A DNA stretch of 64,000 nucleotides, from positions 62,001-126,000 of the forward strand of contig JADKBC010000008.1 in NCBI GenBank assembly GCA_016715205.1, in the 5' to 3' direction. Of the stretch, positions 54,313-63,084 are shown piece by piece; the stretch's first letter is position 1, and each line of letters opens with the position of its first letter. Under the pieces are notes generated by a model. It worked only from the letters and a program-made list of their open reading frames with translations, did not search any database and was not told where the DNA came from. Source of the stretch: Holophaga sp. Lineage in GTDB: Bacteria > Acidobacteriota > Holophagae > Holophagales > Holophagaceae. A program made the position numbers and the translations under genes.

Positions 54313-55580
54313 CCGAAAATTTCCTTCACCTTCAGGATACCCGCCACAAGGGCATCCACATCTTCCTTGGTGTTGTAGTAGGCGAAGGAGGCGCGGGTGG
54401 TGGCGGGGACGCCCATGCGCTGCATCACGGGCTGAGCGCAGTGATGACCGGCGCGCACCACGATGCCCTCGTGATCCAGAATGCTGCCCACATCATGGGG
54501 GTGGATGCTGTCGAGCACGAACGAAATGACACTCGCTTTCTCATGGGCCGTGCCGATGATGCGCAGACCTTCGATCTTGGAAAGCTGCGCCGTGGCGTAG
54601 GTCAGGAGTTGCTGCTCGTAGGCGGCAATCCGCTCCAGGCCGATGCCTTGCAGGTAATCGATGGCTGCCCCGAGGCCGATGGCCTGGGTGATGGCGGGTG
54701 TCCCGGCCTCGAACTTGCCAGGCAGACCGATGTACGTGGTCTTTTCCCAGCTCACGGCAAGGATCATGCTGCCGCCGCCCTGCCAGGGTGGCATTTTTTC
54801 GAGCAGGGCCTTCTTGCCGTACAGCACGCCGATGCCCGTGGGTCCACTGAGCTTGTGGCCGCTGAAGACAAAGAAATCCGCATCGAGATCCTGCACATCC
54901 ACGGCCAGATGGGGAACGGATTGTGCGCCGTCCACCAGCACGCAAACGCCCTTGGCGTGGGCCTTGGCGATGATTTCCTTCACAGGATTGATGGTGCCCA
55001 GCACATTGGACACCTGGATCAGGCCCAGAAACTTAGTGCGAGGTGTGAGCAGTGCATCCAGGTCTTCCAGCAGCAGCTCGCCCGCATCGTTCATGGGAAG
55101 TACGCGGATGGTGGCGCCCTTTTCGGCAGCCAACATCTGCCAGGGCACGATATTGGCGTGGTGCTCCATGGCGGAGAGCAGAATCTCATCGCCTGGGTGG
55201 ATGTTCGTGCGCCCCCAGGTCTGGGCCACCAGATTGATGGCCTCTGTGGTGCCGCGGGTCCAGATGATTTCTTTCGTGGAGGCTGCATTGAGGAAACCGC
55301 GAACCTTTTCGCGCGCTTCCTCAAAACGATCCGTGGCTTCCTGACTCAAGGTGGACACGCCACGATGCACATTGGTGTGTTCAAAACGCTGGTAGTGGTC
55401 CATGCGTTCGATCACGATCTGCGGTATCTGGCCGCTGACCGCGCTATCCAGGTACACCATGGGTTTGCCATGGAAGGGGGTGGTCAACAGCGGGAAATCC
55501 TGTCGAATGGCCGCCACATCCAGGCCGCCAACGTCGTGTCCCATCTGGTGGGTCGCCGTGGGTAGGCTCTTTGCGTTCAT
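54309..55580 (-). CDS. sufS: Cysteine desulfurase, SufS type
   Basis: A 423-residue PLP enzyme that takes sulfur from cysteine for Fe-S cluster assembly. The PLP lysine is in FSGHKLSGPTG (about 240) and the persulfide Cys in RAGHHCAQP (about 375), with the group II (SufS/CsdA) sequence around it. Start ATG at 55580 overlaps the sufD stop (ATGA), confirming the N-terminus MNAKSL. It is the fourth gene of sufBCDSU-nfu. Confidence 0.95.
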   Translation of the reverse strand: MNAKSLPTATHQMGHDVGGLDVAAIRQDFPLLTTPFHGKPMVYLDSAVSGQIPQIVIERMDHYQRFEHTNVHRGVSTLSQEATDRFEEAREKVRGFLNAASTKEIIWTRGTTEAINLVAQTWGRTNIHPGDEILLSAMEHHANIVPWQMLAAEKGATIRVLPMNDAGELLLEDLDALLTPRTKFLGLIQVSNVLGTINPVKEIIAKAHAKGVCVLVDGAQSVPHLAVDVQDLDADFFVFSGHKLSGPTGIGVLYGKKALLEKMPPWQGGGSMILAVSWEKTTYIGLPGKFEAGTPAITQAIGLGAAIDYLQGIGLERIAAYEQQLLTYATAQLSKIEGLRIIGTAHEKASVISFVLDSIHPHDVGSILDHEGIVVRAGHHCAQPVMQRMGVPATTRASFAYYNTKEDVDALVAGILKVKEIFG

Positions 55581-56863
55581 GCCAACGCCTCCAGATCCGA
55601 GGCATTGGTCCGTGCCATCACGGCTCGTCGCAGTTGCCGTCGCAGGCTCGGCACCGGGATCGCAGCCAGCAGCTCCGCCGCAAACCCGTAGGTCAGGAGG
55701 TTGCGGGCGGTTTTCAGGTTGAGGCCACGGCTCTGCAGGTAGAACAGCTCTTCAGGATCCAACTGCCCGATGGCGGCACCGTGGGCACACTTCACGTCAT
55801 CCGCAAAAATCTCCAGTTCGGGTTTGGCATCCACCCGGGCCGATTCCGACAGCAACAGACTGCGAGCCTGCTGTTGGGCGTCGGTTTGCTGGGCGCCTGG
55901 GTGCACGAAGATCTTGCCGTTGAAGATGCCCCTGGATTGGCCATCCACGATGGTTTTGTGGAGCTGGCGACTGCTGCAGTGGGGCACCGTGTGATCAATG
56001 AGTGAGTGGGTATCCGCCACTTGATCCTGGTCCAGCAGGGCCAAACCATTCAATTCCAGTTCGGCGCCTTCCTCAGCCATGCGCACCTTTGGGGTTTGGC
56101 GGCTGAGACGCGCGCCCAGACTCAGGGTGCGGCAGACGTAGCGGGCATTGCGATCCACCCGGGCGGCCAGGGAGGTGATGTGAAAAGCCTCCTTGGATTC
56201 ACGCTGAACCCGTTCGTGGCTGAGGGTGGCGCCTTCGTGCAGATGCACCTCCACCACCGCATTGGTGAAGTAGTGGCCCTGGCCGAGGTATTCCTCCACC
56301 AACTGGGCTTGGGCACCACGCTCCAGCACCACATGGACGCGAGGCAAGGAATAGGTGGCGTCGGAGCCCTTCTGCTGGGAGACGAACAGCACATGCAGGG
56401 GCGCTTCCACCCGCACGTTTTTCGGCACGAACAGATAGGCGCCATCGGTGAAGCGGGCGTGGTTGAGGTTGGCAAAGGGGTCGCTGGTTTCAGGCCGTGC
56501 CAGGCTGCCCAGGCCCGCCGCAGCTTCCGAAGCACAGGCCAGGGTCAGCATGCGCACACCCGGAGCCAAGGCGGACGTATTGCTGAGATGGGGCGCGAAG
56601 TGGCCGTTCACAAAGACGAGGCGCGTGCCCCGAGCCTCAGGAAGGATGTATTCAGAGATGTTGGCGTCTTCGAGTTTTCCGGGCCGAAAGGATGTATCCC
56701 GCAGGGCCTTCAGATCGGTGTATTTCCAATCTTCCTCCCGGCTGGTGGGAAAGGCTTGCGCCTGCAGACTGGTTTCCGCGGCCTGACGCAGGGTAGCCCA
56801 GGTGCTCGGACGCGGCTCTGCCAGCAGATCCGAAAGCAGGCTTGTCTCGGTAAGGCTGGCCAT
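55577..56863 (-). CDS. sufD: Fe-S assembly scaffold protein SufD
   Basis: A 428-residue protein with a C-terminal SufB/SufD beta-helix region (about 170-400: GAIHVRL-like repeats such as RVHVVLERGAQAQLVEEYLG and KTIVDGQSRGIFNGKIFVH) and the end motif LLTYGFAAELL. It forms the SufBC2D complex for Fe-S cluster assembly. The N-terminal half is more variable and helical. ATG at 56863 shares one base with the SufC stop (TGATG). Confidence 0.94.
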   Translation of the reverse strand: MASLTETSLLSDLLAEPRPSTWATLRQAAETSLQAQAFPTSREEDWKYTDLKALRDTSFRPGKLEDANISEYILPEARGTRLVFVNGHFAPHLSNTSALAPGVRMLTLACASEAAAGLGSLARPETSDPFANLNHARFTDGAYLFVPKNVRVEAPLHVLFVSQQKGSDATYSLPRVHVVLERGAQAQLVEEYLGQGHYFTNAVVEVHLHEGATLSHERVQRESKEAFHITSLAARVDRNARYVCRTLSLGARLSRQTPKVRMAEEGAELELNGLALLDQDQVADTHSLIDHTVPHCSSRQLHKTIVDGQSRGIFNGKIFVHPGAQQTDAQQQARSLLLSESARVDAKPELEIFADDVKCAHGAAIGQLDPEELFYLQSRGLNLKTARNLLTYGFAAELLAAIPVPSLRRQLRRAVMARTNASDLEALA

Positions 56864-57639
56864 CAGGCCCTCCCCACCGGCGTCAAGGGTGCTGCCGCGC
56901 CGCCCTTCAGCCAGTCATAGCCACGTTCCTCCAGTTCCAGGGCCAGTTCTTTGCCACCGCGCTTCACGATGCGGCCGCCAGAGAGCACGTGCACCTGATC
57001 GGGCTGAATGGTTTCCAGGAGCCGGGGGAAATGGGTGATGAGGAGCAGGGCCCGTTCAGGCTTCATCTGACGGGTCACGGCTTCGCCCAGCACCCGCAGA
57101 GCATCGATATCGAGGCCCGAATCCAGTTCATCAAGAATGGCCAGCTTGGGCTCCAGGGCGGCCATCTGCAGGATCTCGTTGCGCTTTTTCTCGCCGCCTG
57201 AAAAACCTTCATTGAGGCTGCGGTCCAGGAAGGCCGGGTCCATTTTGACTTCAATCAGTTTTTCGCGGATGAAGTCATCGAATTCAAGGGGATCCAACTC
57301 TTCGCGGCCATCGGCTTCCGCCTTCTTGTTGTAGGCCAGCCGGATGAAGCTGGCGTTGCTGACGCCGGGCACTTCGATGGGGTGCTGGAAGCCGAGGAAG
57401 ATGCCTGCCCGGGCGCGCTCATCGGCGGCCATTTCGAACAGGTTTTTCCCCTCGAACAGCACTTCGCCGCCCGTCACTTCATACGAGGGATGGCCCGCCA
57501 GCACCTTGCCTAGGGTGGACTTGCCCGAACCGTTGGGCCCCATGATCGCGTGCACCTCGCCCGCCTTGATCTCCAGGTCGATGCCTTTGAGAACTTCGTT
57601 TTCCCCAATCCGGGCCCGCAATCCGCGAATGCTTAGCAT
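56863..57639 (-). CDS. sufC: Fe-S assembly ATPase SufC
   Basis: A 258-residue ABC-type ATPase: Walker A GPNGSGKST (about 35-43), signature FSGGEKKRNEI, Walker B AILDELDSGLD followed by the usual D-loop, and the His switch in LLITHFPRLL. The SufC-specific helical insertion is present. It drives SufBCD conformational change with ATP. Downstream of sufB after a 71-base gap. Confidence 0.95.
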   Translation of the reverse strand: MLSIRGLRARIGENEVLKGIDLEIKAGEVHAIMGPNGSGKSTLGKVLAGHPSYEVTGGEVLFEGKNLFEMAADERARAGIFLGFQHPIEVPGVSNASFIRLAYNKKAEADGREELDPLEFDDFIREKLIEVKMDPAFLDRSLNEGFSGGEKKRNEILQMAALEPKLAILDELDSGLDIDALRVLGEAVTRQMKPERALLLITHFPRLLETIQPDQVHVLSGGRIVKRGGKELALELEERGYDWLKGGAAAPLTPVGRA

Positions 57640-57710
57640 TTAAATCTCCCAAAAGAATTTAGCCACCAAGGCATACCAAGCGCGCTTCGCCTGTCTTCGC
57701 GGCTCATTTT

Positions 57711-59150
57711 TTATCCGACCGAACCTTCAAGTTTCAGAGAGAGCAATTTCGTGGCTTCCACGGCGAATTCCATGGGGAGTTCGCGGAACACATCCTTGCA
57801 GAAGCCGTTGATGATCATGGAAATGGCATCCTCGGCGGGAATGCCACGCTGCTGGAAATAGAACAACTGCTCTTCCCCGATCTTGCTGGTGGTGGCTTCG
57901 TGCTCCACCTTGGCGCTCATGTTCTGCACTTCGATGTAGGGAAACGTATTGGCGCTGCACTTCTGCCCGATCAGCATGGAATCGCACTGGCTGAAGTTGC
58001 GGGCGCCCTCGGCCTTGGGCTGCACCTTGACCAAGCCGCGGTAGCTGTTGGAACTGTCCCCGGCGCTGATGCCCTTGCTGATGATGGTGGATTTGGTATT
58101 GCGGCCGATGTGGATCATCTTGGTGCCGGTATCGGCCTGCTGCTTGTGGTTGGTGAGCGCCACGCTGTAGAACTCACCGATGCTGTTTTCGCCCAGCAGA
58201 ATACAGCTGGGGTATTTCCAGGTGATGGCGCTGCCGGTTTCCACTTGGGTCCAGCTGATCTTGCTGTTACGGCCTTTGCACAGGCCGCGTTTGGTGACGA
58301 AGTTGAAGATGCCGCCCTTGCCATCCTTGTCGCCCGCGTACCAGTTCTGCACCGTGCTGTATTTGATGCTGGCATCGTCCAGGGTCACCAATTCCACCAC
58401 GGCAGCATGGAGCTGGTTGGTATCGAACTGGGGTGCCGTACAGCCTTCCAGGTAGCTGACGCTGGCACCTTCTTCGGCCACGATCAGCGTGCGCTCGAAT
58501 TGGCCCGATTCCTTGTTGTTGATACGGAAGTAGGTGCTCAGATCCATGGGGCAGGTGACGCCCTTGGGGATGAACACAAAGGAACCATCCGTGAATACGG
58601 CACTGTTCAATGCCGCGTAGAAGTTGTCGGCGAAGGGCACCACACTGCCGAGGTATTTTTTCACCAGCTCGGGGTGTTCACGCACGGCTTCAGAGAGGGA
58701 ACAGAAAATGATGCCGATTTCCCCCAGGCGCTCCTTGTAGGTGGTGGTCACAGACACGGAGTCGAACACCACATCCACCGCCACGCCCGCCAGGGCCTTG
58801 CGTTCGTCCATAGGCACCCCGAGTTTCTCGAAGGTGCGCAGTAGTTCGGGATCCACTTCGTCCAGGCTCTGGTACTTGGCCTCCTTGGGTTTGGGGGCGC
58901 TGTAGTAGACGATCTTCTGGAAATCTGGCTTCTGGTAGGTCACATGGGCCCACTCGGGCTCTACCATGGTCAGCCAATGACGGTAGGCCTTCAGGCGATA
59001 TTCCAAGAGCCATTCAGGTTCGCCTTTTTTGGCGCTGATCATGCGGATGGTGGCCTCGGATAGCCCCGGGGGGGCACTTTCCGATTCGATGTCCGTCACA
59101 AACCCGTACTTGTATTCCTGGCTGGTGACTTGTTCAAGGGGCGAGCTCAT
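57711..59150 (-). CDS. sufB: Fe-S assembly scaffold protein SufB
   Basis: A 479-residue SufB protein with the family signatures YKYGFVTDIESESAPPGLSE near the start, YFRINNKESGQFERTLIVAEEG, EGCTAPQFDTNQLHAAVVEL, and the C-terminal Cys-containing FPYIEVQNMSAKVEHEATTSKIGEEQLFYFQQRGI (parts), where the cluster-relevant Cys and Glu lie. The ATG at 59150 is preceded by GGGAGAATCC; the longer start at 59189 is less likely. First gene of the operon, so its promoter at about 59230-59260 controls all six genes. Confidence 0.96.
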   Translation of the reverse strand: MSSPLEQVTSQEYKYGFVTDIESESAPPGLSEATIRMISAKKGEPEWLLEYRLKAYRHWLTMVEPEWAHVTYQKPDFQKIVYYSAPKPKEAKYQSLDEVDPELLRTFEKLGVPMDERKALAGVAVDVVFDSVSVTTTYKERLGEIGIIFCSLSEAVREHPELVKKYLGSVVPFADNFYAALNSAVFTDGSFVFIPKGVTCPMDLSTYFRINNKESGQFERTLIVAEEGASVSYLEGCTAPQFDTNQLHAAVVELVTLDDASIKYSTVQNWYAGDKDGKGGIFNFVTKRGLCKGRNSKISWTQVETGSAITWKYPSCILLGENSIGEFYSVALTNHKQQADTGTKMIHIGRNTKSTIISKGISAGDSSNSYRGLVKVQPKAEGARNFSQCDSMLIGQKCSANTFPYIEVQNMSAKVEHEATTSKIGEEQLFYFQQRGIPAEDAISMIINGFCKDVFRELPMEFAVEATKLLSLKLEGSVG

Positions 59151-59231
59151 GGATTCTCCCGGCCGGTCCCTGGTGCACACCGGAACCATTCGTGTGGAAG
59201 GCGGGGCAAGGTTTCCGCGCCCTGACCCTTA

Positions 59232-59260
59232 GATTCTCTAATTCATACTAAATTTGTCAA
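59232..59260 (-). promoter_or_regulatory. Candidate promoter/operator of the suf operon
   Basis: On the minus strand TTGACA (59260-59255) is a perfect -35, followed 17 bases later by AGAATC, a weak -10. The stretch AGTTGACAAATTTAGTATGAATTAG also resembles type 1 IscR/Rrf2 sites, so an Fe-S-responsive regulator may act here. No regulator gene is adjacent. Confidence 0.4.
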
Positions 59261-61155
59261 CTTTTGATCTTTCCCGTATGGGGCTTGTGACCATTGCCCA
59301 GGATCAAGGGCTCGGGGGCATTCTCCATTTCCAAGATCAGGCCTTCGATTTTTTGCTGAATCAGGGTGGCTTGTTCCTCGGGCAGATCACCTGGGCTGGC
59401 ATGGAGCCCATCCCGCAGCACTTCCAGCGCCGCATCCCGCTCCCCCAGGGCCGCCAGGGCTGTACCGGCCTGGAAGTGGTTGATCACGGTGGGGTCGGTC
59501 CGCATGGAGGGTTCGAGCAGTTCCAACACTTCGGCCGGGCGCTGCATATCCAACAAGTATTGGCCCAACAGGGTGCGCACCCGGGTTTCCTGACCGGGCA
59601 AGGGTTTGGCGTGGAGGCGGCGAACCTCCTCCAGATCGGCTTCCGTGATCTCTCCAGCCATCAGGCGGTAGGCCTGGCGGATGATGGCGGCTTCCCAGGC
59701 CCCGCTGCTCTTGGGGTGGGCCTTCAGAAAGGCATCCAGGGCGGCCATGGCGGTGGGGCCATCCTCGTTTTCCATGCTGCGATCGATGACGAGGCGCAGC
59801 GCCAGGAAACAAAGGCGTGGATGGCGGGGTGATACCGAAAATTCCAGGGCTGCCTTGGCCTGCCCTTCGGGTTTGCGGGCCCAGGCGATCTGCAGATCCA
59901 CCCAGTCGGCGCGTTCACTCTTGTCCTTGCGCCGGGCTTTGCGCAGGCAGGCCTCGGCCTCGGCGAGATTGCCATCCTTCAGCCAATCTTCAGCGTCATC
60001 CAGCAGGAACCGGCTTTCGGCTTTGCCGCCCCGGGCCGAGCGGAGCTGGACCGGACTTTCGGCGTCCAGCAACAGCAGCAGTTCTGGGTCGCCCGAATGC
60101 TGGTGCAACAGGTCTTCGAGAATGGCAAAGGCCTTGGCCCGCTCTCCGGCCTGGATGTAGCCTTCGGCCAGGAGTTCGCGCACCTGGAGATCCCCTGGCA
60201 TGAAGCCCGAGGCCTCCTTGAGGCTGGCGATGGCCTTGGCGGAATCGCCCTTGGCCAGAAACACCTCTCCCAGCAGCGAGAGGGTTTCGCCGTCCCGCTG
60301 CAGGTTGATGGCTTCCTGGGCCATGTCCTGCGCGCCCTGGAGATCCTCCTCATCCAGAAGCAGTTCGCAAAGCTGAATCCGGGGTTCGGCCTCGTCGGGG
60401 CGCAGGATGGCAGCCGTGCGCAGGGCTTCGATGGCGCCGTCCATCTGGTCGGGTACATCCCGCAAAATCTTGGCCAGCAGCAGCCAGGCTTCGTAATGGC
60501 GGGGGCTGAGGGCCACCACTTTGCGCACCAGGTTTTCGGCGTCGTCGTATTCCTGGATGGTTTCCTTCAGGGCTGCCACGGTGAAGAGCAGTTCGTAGTT
60601 CTTGGGATCCAATGGGATGGCCAAGGCCAATCGCTGGGAGGCCTCGGGCAACTGGGCATTTTCCAGGAATGCCGCTGTTTCCAGCAGGGCACGCCGCAGC
60701 TGCGAGGTGGATTTCGGCTTGGAGATGGGCAGGATCCGGGCCCGATACCGGGTGAACATTTCCCGCGCGCCGATCAGCTGGAGGTTCTCTTCCACCAGGT
60801 CCTCCCAGCGGGAAGAGAAGGCGTGGCCATCCAATCGACCTTTTTCTTCCAGTTCCTGCACCAGGGACATGAGGCCGTTGCGCAGCATGATCTCGGAACG
60901 CTCCAGCCTTCCCAACTGGTCTGAAACCGTTTCCAGGTAGGTTTCTACCCGGCGGAGGCTTTCTTCCAGGCCGGTGATGCGCTCCAGCAGGTGCTCGTCC
61001 AGATCCTCTTGTTCTTCGGGCTCCTCGCCTTCATCCCAGGTCTGGTCGCCGGTGACAATCAGGAGACGGTTGCCGCACTTTCGGCAGGTCTCCCGGTCGC
61101 CCGGGTTCCAGGTGAAGCAGCTCTGGCAGAAGGTTCCTTGAATGTCGCTAGCCAT
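59257..61155 (-). CDS. Zinc-ribbon, coiled-coil and TPR protein, unknown
   Basis: A 632-residue cytoplasmic protein. N-terminal zinc ribbon with two CxxC pairs (CQSC and CRKC, about residues 9-27), an acidic coiled-coil segment (about 45-125), then at least a dozen helical repeats (about 145-610) of TPR type, for example LAKILRDVPDQMDGAIEALRTAAILRPDEAE and LLGEVFLAKGDSAKAIASLKEA. It could be a scaffold or assembly factor. ATG at 61155 follows a weak TTGGA site. The gene ends right at the suf promoter; divergent from another TPR gene. Confidence 0.7.
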   Translation of the reverse strand: MASDIQGTFCQSCFTWNPGDRETCRKCGNRLLIVTGDQTWDEGEEPEEQEDLDEHLLERITGLEESLRRVETYLETVSDQLGRLERSEIMLRNGLMSLVQELEEKGRLDGHAFSSRWEDLVEENLQLIGAREMFTRYRARILPISKPKSTSQLRRALLETAAFLENAQLPEASQRLALAIPLDPKNYELLFTVAALKETIQEYDDAENLVRKVVALSPRHYEAWLLLAKILRDVPDQMDGAIEALRTAAILRPDEAEPRIQLCELLLDEEDLQGAQDMAQEAINLQRDGETLSLLGEVFLAKGDSAKAIASLKEASGFMPGDLQVRELLAEGYIQAGERAKAFAILEDLLHQHSGDPELLLLLDAESPVQLRSARGGKAESRFLLDDAEDWLKDGNLAEAEACLRKARRKDKSERADWVDLQIAWARKPEGQAKAALEFSVSPRHPRLCFLALRLVIDRSMENEDGPTAMAALDAFLKAHPKSSGAWEAAIIRQAYRLMAGEITEADLEEVRRLHAKPLPGQETRVRTLLGQYLLDMQRPAEVLELLEPSMRTDPTVINHFQAGTALAALGERDAALEVLRDGLHASPGDLPEEQATLIQQKIEGLILEMENAPEPLILGNGHKPHTGKIKS

Positions 61156-61220
61156 TCCAACAGGATAGCCGTGGCCGCGCCGGAGGGGGAAACCCTGGTG
61201 GCCCTGATATCCTTTCGGCG

Positions 61221-61739
61221 ATGGGTGCAAACGAGAAACGACAAGAAGCCATGGAACTGGTGGGCAAGGCCTACCAGCACCAGATGAAGGGCAATGTCGA
61301 CAAGGCCATGGCGTTGTACGACCAGAGCCTTGAGACCTTTCCCACGGCGGAGGCCTTCACCTTCCGGGGCTGGGCAAAGTCCTCCCGGATGGATTTCGAA
61401 GGGGCCATTGCCGATTGCCATCGGGCCATCGACGTGGATCCCGAATTTGGCAATCCCTACAACGATATCGGGGCCTATTTGCTGGAAATGGGCCAGCTCG
61501 ATGATGCGGTGCCCTGGCTCCGCATGGCGCTCAAGGCCAAGCGCTACGAAAGCTACTGTTTTCCCCACTTCAACCTGGGCCGGGTTTTTGAGGGCTTGGA
61601 TAAGCTGGACGTGGCTCTGGAGCACTATCGCAAAGCCCTGGATGAAAACCCGGGCTATGTGGCGGCCGTCAAGGCGATCGAACGGGTGAAGGCTCGGCTG
61701 GAAATCCAGGAAACGTCATCTTCAGGAGGTGGGCAATGA
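61221..61739 (+). CDS. TPR-repeat protein, unknown
   Basis: A 172-residue helical protein with four tetratricopeptide-like repeats (about 10-155): AYQHQMKGNVDKAMALYDQSLE, FRGWAKSSRMDFEGAIADCHRAID, DIGAYLLEMGQLDDAVPWLRMAL, and FNLGRVFEGLDKLDVALEHYRKAL. It lies in an operon with the mqnD-like gene, whose ATG overlaps its stop codon (ATGA). No other domain. Typical role: protein-protein interaction; its partner is unknown. Confidence 0.8.
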   Translation: MGANEKRQEAMELVGKAYQHQMKGNVDKAMALYDQSLETFPTAEAFTFRGWAKSSRMDFEGAIADCHRAIDVDPEFGNPYNDIGAYLLEMGQLDDAVPWLRMALKAKRYESYCFPHFNLGRVFEGLDKLDVALEHYRKALDENPGYVAAVKAIERVKARLEIQETSSSGGGQ

Positions 61740-62561
61740 CCCGAATCGTGATCGCCCATAGCCCCGATTCTGATGATGCCTACATGATGGCGCCCTTGGC
61801 CCTGGGCTGGCTGGATGACGACCCAGACCGGGCGCAATTCGAGTGCGAATTCGTGCGCAAGGACATCGAAACCCTCAATGCCGAGGCCACCGAAAGCCGC
61901 TACGACGTGACCGCCATCAGTTTTGGCGCCTATCCAGAGCTGCGGGGCCGCTACGACCTGCTCACGGCGGGCAGCAGCATTCAGGAAGGCACCGGCCCGC
62001 TGGTGGTTTCCAAAGGCGCCCATACAACCTGCGGACCTGGCTTCAATGACGGTGGTCATCCCCGGCCTTCGCACCAGTGCTTATCTGTCCCTGCGTCGGT
62101 GGACCCAAACCCTGGGCTTCGAGCCCCGAGTGGAACTGCTGCCCTTTGATGAGATCATGCCCGCTGTGGCCGAGGGGCGATACCAGGCAGGCCTGCTGAT
62201 CCATGAAAGCCAACTGATGTACCGGGAATTGGGGCTGAATTTGGTGGTGGATCTGGGGCAATGGTGGAAGGAAACCACCAACTTGCCGCTGCCCATGGGC
62301 GGCAACGCCATTCGGAAAGACTTTCCAGAACCCCAAAAGATGCAATTTGCCCGATTGATGCGAAAAAGCGTTGCATTGGCCCGCCAGCGGCATTGGGAAA
62401 GCGTGGACTACTCCCAGTCCTTTGGCCGGGGCATGGACCGCGACATGATCAGCCGCTACGTGCAGGGCTGGGTGAATGAATTCACGGAGGATCCCGGCCC
62501 CCGGGGGCGCGAGGCGGTGGCGCGGCTGTTGGGGTTGGAACCCGTCTGGATCCAGGGCTAA
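61736..62561 (+). CDS. mqnD: MqnD-like 1,4-dihydroxy-6-naphthoate synthase family protein, frameshifted
   Basis: Restored length about 274 residues. It begins IAHSPDSDDAYMM and continues RYDVTAISFGAYPEL, GPLVVSK, then (in the other frame) ADLASMTVVIPGLRTSAYL, AGLLIHESQLMY and a C-terminal helical part. That order of motifs is of the periplasmic-binding-protein-like MqnA/MqnD family of the futalosine menaquinone pathway; the substrate step (MqnD) is my best guess. The frame breaks near 62015: removing one base in AAAGGCG joins VVSK with APIQPADLA. Either sequencing error or mutation. Overlaps the TPR gene by four bases. Confidence 0.75.
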
Positions 62562-62564
62562 AAA

Positions 62565-62586
62565 AACGGCGCCCGAAGGCGCCGTT
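62565..62586 (-). terminator. Rho-independent terminator of the diheme cytochrome gene
   Basis: AACGGCGCC-CGAA-GGCGCCGTT hairpin; on the minus strand it is followed by a six-T run, 20 bases past the cytochrome stop. Also lies just after the plus-strand mqnD stop. Confidence 0.85.
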
Positions 62587-62605
62587 CCGGTCGTAGAAGC
62601 TGGAT

Positions 62606-62839
62606 TTACTTCTTCTTGGTGGTGGTCATGCCCTTGGTCGCATCGGCGGCGCCATGGCAATCCTTGCACTGGTCGACCTTGTACTTCGCGGTCATTTCAT
62701 TGCAGGCCTTGTTGTATTTCTTGGAAGTGGGGCTGCCTTCGTGGCAGGCGGTGCACTTGGCACCCTTGACGTAGGTGGGCTTCGCGTAGGCGGTGCCGGC
62801 AAGCAGCAGAACGGCGGCGGCGATGACGAAACGGCGCAT
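62606..62839 (-). CDS. Small diheme c-type cytochrome, secreted
   Basis: A 77-residue precursor: signal peptide (1-19, ending GTAYAK), then two heme-binding motifs CTACH (about 29-33) and CKDCH (about 58-62) in a Lys-rich mature chain of about 57 residues. It resembles small periplasmic multiheme cytochromes (c7-like) of metal-reducing bacteria but has just two hemes. The mature tail ends in KGMTTTKKK. ATG at 62839 follows CAGGAGTCACC. It probably carries electrons in the periplasm. A strong terminator follows. Confidence 0.9.
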   Translation of the reverse strand: MRRFVIAAAVLLLAGTAYAKPTYVKGAKCTACHEGSPTSKKYNKACNEMTAKYKVDQCKDCHGAADATKGMTTTKKK

Positions 62840-62957
62840 GGTGACTCCTGGAAGAGTGGGCCGCATTGGACCCAGTAGGTGACGAGAAGACAATGGAAGA
62901 ACTGTACCCGAAAGCCCCAAAGAAAAACCTATCGACAACAGAGATAGCAAGGAATAT

Positions 62958-62977
62958 ACCTCATCGAGGTTTTTTTT
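62958..62977 (+). terminator. Short hairpin with eight T, upstream of the hemerythrin-flavoprotein gene
   Basis: ACCTC-ATC-GAGGT followed by TTTTTTT. A five-pair stem with a long U-tract on the plus strand. No plus-strand gene ends shortly before it, so it could be an attenuator or terminate a short leader RNA. Confidence 0.3.
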
Positions 62978-63084
62978 GGACGATTGGGTCGATAAATTTG
63001 CGGCACGCCCCTTTCCAGGGCCCAGATGATCGGGTTTCGCACCTGATTCAAGGCATAGTTAAGAAGACGTATGGAGAATCCTGA

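Noticed and set aside
62840..63084. Cyclic-dinucleotide (GEMM) riboswitch upstream of the diheme cytochrome
   Set aside because: The conserved GEMM core was not found on the minus strand.
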